DNA from: Betaproteobacteria bacterium SCN1
GTDB lineage: Bacteria > Pseudomonadota > Gammaproteobacteria > Burkholderiales > Thiobacillaceae
DNA length: 64,000 bases
Reading direction: 5' to 3'
Assembly: GCA_008923315.1 (NCBI GenBank)
Contig: WBSF01000002.1
Location: 124,001-188,000 of the forward strand
Position numbers and translations under genes: made by a program
In this document: positions 61,079 through 64,000 of the stretch, piece after piece
How the letters are laid out: every line of letters begins with the position of its first letter
How positions within the stretch are numbered: position 1 is the first letter of the stretch
Notes under the pieces: model-generated
Told to the model about the DNA's origin: nothing
Database searches by the model: none
What the model saw: only the letters and a program-made list of their open reading frames with translations

Positions 61079-61836
61079 AGACGGAACCCCCGGCGTTCCG
61101 GCTGCGCTGGCCGCATTATCTGCTGGCTGCCGCGGTCTATGGCGCGCTGCTGCTGGCGTGGGCACCGGCCAGCCTGATGACCGGACTTGCGGCCGAACGT
61201 CTGCCGGGTGTGCGTTTCGCGCAGGTGCAGGGCTCGTTCTGGAACGGCCGGGCCGATGCCGCCGTCACGCTCGGCGCGCAGCCTGTCGCCGCACGGCTGA
61301 CGTGGCGTTTCCGGCCGTCGGAACTGCTGACCGGCGGCCTCGGCTATGCGGTGCGGATGGAAACGCTGGACGCGACGCAGGCCGCCGCCGACGGTATCGT
61401 GCGGCTGGGGCCTGGGCGCGTCGCCCTGCGTCAGGTGCAGGCGCGGGCCATGCTGTCCTGGCTGCTGCGTTTCGATCCCGCGTTCGCGAATCTGCCGTTC
61501 GGCGGTGAGCTGAACGTCGCGAGCGATGCGCTGCAGCTGTCGCGCACGGCGATCGAAGGAACGGCGCGCGTCGACTGGAGCGATGCGCGCTTCGCCCGCC
61601 ATGCGCTCGGCCGTCACCGGATCGAGGCCGTGGGCGAGGGCGCCGCACTCGCGCTGCGCCTGCGCACGCTGGACGGGCCGCTCGATCTGGACGGCGCGGG
61701 GGCGTGGCGTCTGACGGGCGAGCTGCGCTTTGCCGGCACGGCCCGGGCGCGGCCCGGTGCGCGTGGGCTGGACGAGGTTCTGAAATGGCTGGGGCCGGAA
61801 AGGAACGGGGCTCATGCCTTCCGCTTCCCGCGCTGA
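61075..61836 (+). CDS. gspN: type II secretion protein GspN
   Basis: This 253-residue protein has an N-terminal membrane anchor (YLLAAAVYGALLLAWAPASL) and a periplasmic domain resembling GspN (FAQVQGSFWNGRADAAV, ELLTGGLGYAV). The family is accessory and often missing. The 3' end overlaps ccmA by 23 bases. Confidence 0.88.
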   Translation: MKTEPPAFRLRWPHYLLAAAVYGALLLAWAPASLMTGLAAERLPGVRFAQVQGSFWNGRADAAVTLGAQPVAARLTWRFRPSELLTGGLGYAVRMETLDATQAAADGIVRLGPGRVALRQVQARAMLSWLLRFDPAFANLPFGGELNVASDALQLSRTAIEGTARVDWSDARFARHALGRHRIEAVGEGAALALRLRTLDGPLDLDGAGAWRLTGELRFAGTARARPGARGLDEVLKWLGPERNGAHAFRFPR

Positions 61837-62467
61837 ATCCGTGCCTGTGCTGGTCGCTGCCGGGCTCGCGTGCGAGCGGGGCGAACGCAGGCTGTTCGAG
61901 GATCTGGATTTCGAACTGTCGGCCGGCGAAGCCCTGCTGGTGGTCGGCGGCAACGGTCACGGCAAGACCAGTCTGCTGCGCATCCTGTCCGGCCTGTCGC
62001 TGCCCGCCGCGGGCGAGGTGCGCTGGCGCGGCGCACCTATTCGTGCCGTGCGCGAGGATTACGGCCGGGCGCTGGCCTGGCTGGGCCATGCGGACGGCAT
62101 CAAGGCCGATCTGACGCCGCTGGAAAACCTGCGTTTCGCCGCCGCGTTGCGCGGGCGCGCGCTCGACGACGCGGCGGCGCACCGTGCGCTCGATCGCGTT
62201 GCGCTCGCGCGCTGTGCGGAACTGCCGGCGCGCGTGCTGTCCTTCGGCCAGCGCCGCCGGGTGGCGCTGGCCGCGCTCACGCTGGCCGACGCCCGGCTGT
62301 GGATACTCGACGAGCCGCTCGCCGGCCTCGACGCGCAGGGCGTCGATATGGTGCAGGCCCTGCTGGATGCGCACCTGGCAGGCGGTGGCCTGGCCGTCGT
62401 CACCACGCATCAGCGCCTGGCGCTGGGTGCCTGCGTACCGCGCACGCTGCGGGTCGGCGCATGCTGA
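61814..62467 (+). CDS. ccmA: cytochrome c biogenesis ATP-binding protein CcmA
   Basis: This 217-residue ABC ATPase of the CcmABCD haem-handling complex has Walker A GGNGHGKTS (K51), signature VLSFGQRRRVALAAL, and Walker B LWILDEPLAGLD. It supports release of holo-CcmE. It follows the gsp operon without a gap, so it may be co-transcribed. The signature LSFGQ diverges from LSGGQ, as is common in CcmA. Confidence 0.94.
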   Translation: MPSASRAESVPVLVAAGLACERGERRLFEDLDFELSAGEALLVVGGNGHGKTSLLRILSGLSLPAAGEVRWRGAPIRAVREDYGRALAWLGHADGIKADLTPLENLRFAAALRGRALDDAAAHRALDRVALARCAELPARVLSFGQRRRVALAALTLADARLWILDEPLAGLDAQGVDMVQALLDAHLAGGGLAVVTTHQRLALGACVPRTLRVGAC

Positions 62468-63129
62468 GTTTCGTCTACACGATCGTGCGGCGCGAAATCG
62501 TTCTGGCGACGCGGCGGCGCGGCGACTGGCTGACCGCACAGTTTTTCTTCGTCATCGTCGCGAGCCTGTTTCCGCTGGGCATCGGCGCCGAACCCGAGAC
62601 CCTGCGCGCGATCGGGCCGGGCGTGGTGTGGGTGGCCGCGCTGCTGGCCGCGTTGCTGTCGCTCGACCGCCTGTTTGCCGACGACCATCGGGACGGCGCG
62701 CTGGAACAACTGATGCTCGCGCCGTATCCGCACGCGCTGCTGGCCTTCGGCAAGGCGCTCGCGCACTGGATCGTGAGCGGGCTGCCGCTCATCGTCATCG
62801 CGCCCGTGCTCGGCCTGCAGTTCGACCTGCCGCCGGCGGCGCTGCTGGCGCTGGTCGCATCGCTGGCGCTGGGCACGCCGGTGCTGTCCCTGCTCGGCAG
62901 CATCGGCGCGGCGCTGACGCTGGGCCTGCGGGGGGGCGGCGTGCTGCTTGCGCTATTGATCCTGCCGTTCTACGTGCCGGTGCTGATCTTCGGAACCGGT
63001 GCGATCGGTGGCGTGCTTGCGGGAACCGGCGCCGAGGCGAACCTGTCGTTGTTGGGGGCCTTGCTCGCGCTGACGCTGCTGCTCGCGCCCTGGGCCTGCG
63101 CCCAGGCCCTGAACGTTTCCCTGGAATGA
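62461..63129 (+). CDS. ccmB: haem exporter permease CcmB
   Basis: This 222-residue protein has six membrane spans. The N-terminal RREIVLATRRRGDWL and central LALGTPVLSLLGSIGAALTLGLR segments are characteristic. It overlaps ccmA by seven bases. Confidence 0.94.
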   Translation: MLSFVYTIVRREIVLATRRRGDWLTAQFFFVIVASLFPLGIGAEPETLRAIGPGVVWVAALLAALLSLDRLFADDHRDGALEQLMLAPYPHALLAFGKALAHWIVSGLPLIVIAPVLGLQFDLPPAALLALVASLALGTPVLSLLGSIGAALTLGLRGGGVLLALLILPFYVPVLIFGTGAIGGVLAGTGAEANLSLLGALLALTLLLAPWACAQALNVSLE

Positions 63130-63148
63130 ATAACATGGCGAGGCTGCC

Positions 63149-63880
63149 TTGAATCTGAACCGCTACGCATCCCCGTCGATCTTCTACCCGCTGGCCGGGC
63201 GGCTGGTGCCGGTGTTCGCCGCGCTGGCCGCCGCGCTGGCCGCCGCGGGGCTGTACATCGGCTTTTTTGTCGCGCCCACCGATTTCCAGCAGGGCGAGGG
63301 CTACCGCATCATCTTCATCCACGTGCCGGCGGCCTGGATGTCGATGTTCATCTATCTGGTCATGGCTTTCTGGTCGGCCATCGGGCTGGCGTGGAATACC
63401 CGGCTCTCGTTCATGATGACGCGCGCGCTCGCGCCGACCGGCGCGCTGTTCACCTTTCTCGCGCTGTGGACCGGCGCCTTCTGGGGCAAACCGATGTGGG
63501 GCGCCTGGTGGGTCTGGGATGCACGGCTCACGTCCGAGCTGATCCTGCTGTTCCTGTACATGGGCTACATGGCGCTGCAGGCGGCGATCGACGATCCGCG
63601 CCGCGCCGACCGCGCGGGCGCGCTGCTGAATCTGGTGGGCGTGGTCAATGTGCCCATCATCTATTTTTCGGTCGTCTGGTGGAACACGCTGCACCAGGGC
63701 GCGTCAGTCAGCCTGACGCGTGCGCCGAGCATGGCGCAGACGATGCTCTGGGGCATGCTCGTGATGGCGCTCGCCGCCTGGTTCTACACGCTGGCCGTGG
63801 CGTTTGCCCGGGTGCGCACGCTGATCCTGGCGCGCGAGCAGCGGGCGCAATGGGTGAGACAGATGGAGCACGAGGCATGA
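63149..63880 (+). CDS. ccmC: haem-binding permease CcmC
   Basis: This 243-residue six-span protein delivers haem to CcmE. The tryptophan-rich motif WGAWWVWDARLTSELIL and two external histidines (IIFIHVPAAWMS, WWNTLHQG) are present. The TTG start at 63149 has an AGGC upstream and no nearby ATG. The stop overlaps ccmD. Confidence 0.94.
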   Translation: MNLNRYASPSIFYPLAGRLVPVFAALAAALAAAGLYIGFFVAPTDFQQGEGYRIIFIHVPAAWMSMFIYLVMAFWSAIGLAWNTRLSFMMTRALAPTGALFTFLALWTGAFWGKPMWGAWWVWDARLTSELILLFLYMGYMALQAAIDDPRRADRAGALLNLVGVVNVPIIYFSVVWWNTLHQGASVSLTRAPSMAQTMLWGMLVMALAAWFYTLAVAFARVRTLILAREQRAQWVRQMEHEA

Positions 63881-64000
63881 ACTGGGCAGGCTGGAGCGAT
63901 TTCTGGGCGATGGGCGGCTATGCGCTGTACGTGTGGGGATCGTACGGCGCGACCGTACTGTGCATCGCGGGCGAACTCTGGCTGTTGCGCCGCAGCCGGC
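63877..64000 (+). CDS. ccmD: haem exporter CcmD (3' truncated)
   Basis: The ATG at 63877 overlaps the ccmC stop. The readable 41 residues include WSDFWAMGGYALYVWGSYG and a hydrophobic helix ending in LRRSR, the CcmD pattern: a small single-span protein that links CcmABC to CcmE. The frame runs off the window. Confidence 0.88.
   Translation, partial: MNWAGWSDFWAMGGYALYVWGSYGATVLCIAGELWLLRRSR

Overview
The window is about 65% G+C and reads as a chromosomal segment of a betaproteobacterium, most likely of the Rhodocyclales/Nitrosomonadales type. That call rests on conserved gene order (ndk-rlmN-pilW-rodZ-ispG-hisS-yfgM-bamB-der and hflX-hflK-hflC-hisZ-purA), a complete type II secretion operon, PEP-CTERM proteins, and a divergent ppsR/ppsA pair. 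This is inference from gene content; no 16S rRNA is present. Coding density is very high and many neighbouring genes overlap by ATGA/GTGA.

Layout. 1-5.7 kb: a truncated DUF455 ferritin-like gene, a ribosomal oxygenase (roxA) with a small partner, bcp, slyD, accA and tilS. 5.8-14.8 kb: ndk through der, the housekeeping block. 14.8-20.5 kb: an accessory insert with two GGDEF/EAL proteins, two small hypotheticals and a GalT-family nucleotidyltransferase; it sits where hfq usually lies between der and hflX. 20.6-29.6 kb: hflX, hflK, hflC, a DUF2065 protein, hisZ, purA, tRNA-Leu(CAG), rnr and rlmB. 29.6-36.6 kb: small membrane and TPR proteins, two tandem PEP-CTERM proteins, an OprC/NosA-type copper TonB receptor, a SenB-like glycosyltransferase, a SpoU methyltransferase and a DUF3579 protein. 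36.6-39.7 kb: ppsR and ppsA, divergent.

40.0-50.9 kb is the most unusual part. A cytoplasmic sulfur/selenium relay (TusA-like, YeeE/YedE transporter, second TusA-like, two DsrE-like proteins and one unknown small protein) is followed by a cell-envelope module. That module holds a rhodanese-like lipoprotein, a five-haem lipoprotein, a small Cys-containing exported protein, a three-haem cytochrome and an outer-membrane porin. It resembles the ext selenite/tellurite-reduction cluster known from Geobacter. An NtrB-like kinase and a sigma-54-dependent regulator follow directly.

50.9-61.8 kb: the type II secretion operon gspCDEFGHIJKLMN. 61.8-64.0 kb: ccmA, ccmB, ccmC and a truncated ccmD, the start of cytochrome c maturation. 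Together these could supply assembly of the envelope cytochromes. Two selenium/chalcogen-themed loci (SenB-like and ext-like) and a copper-acquisition locus lie within about 20 kb of each other.
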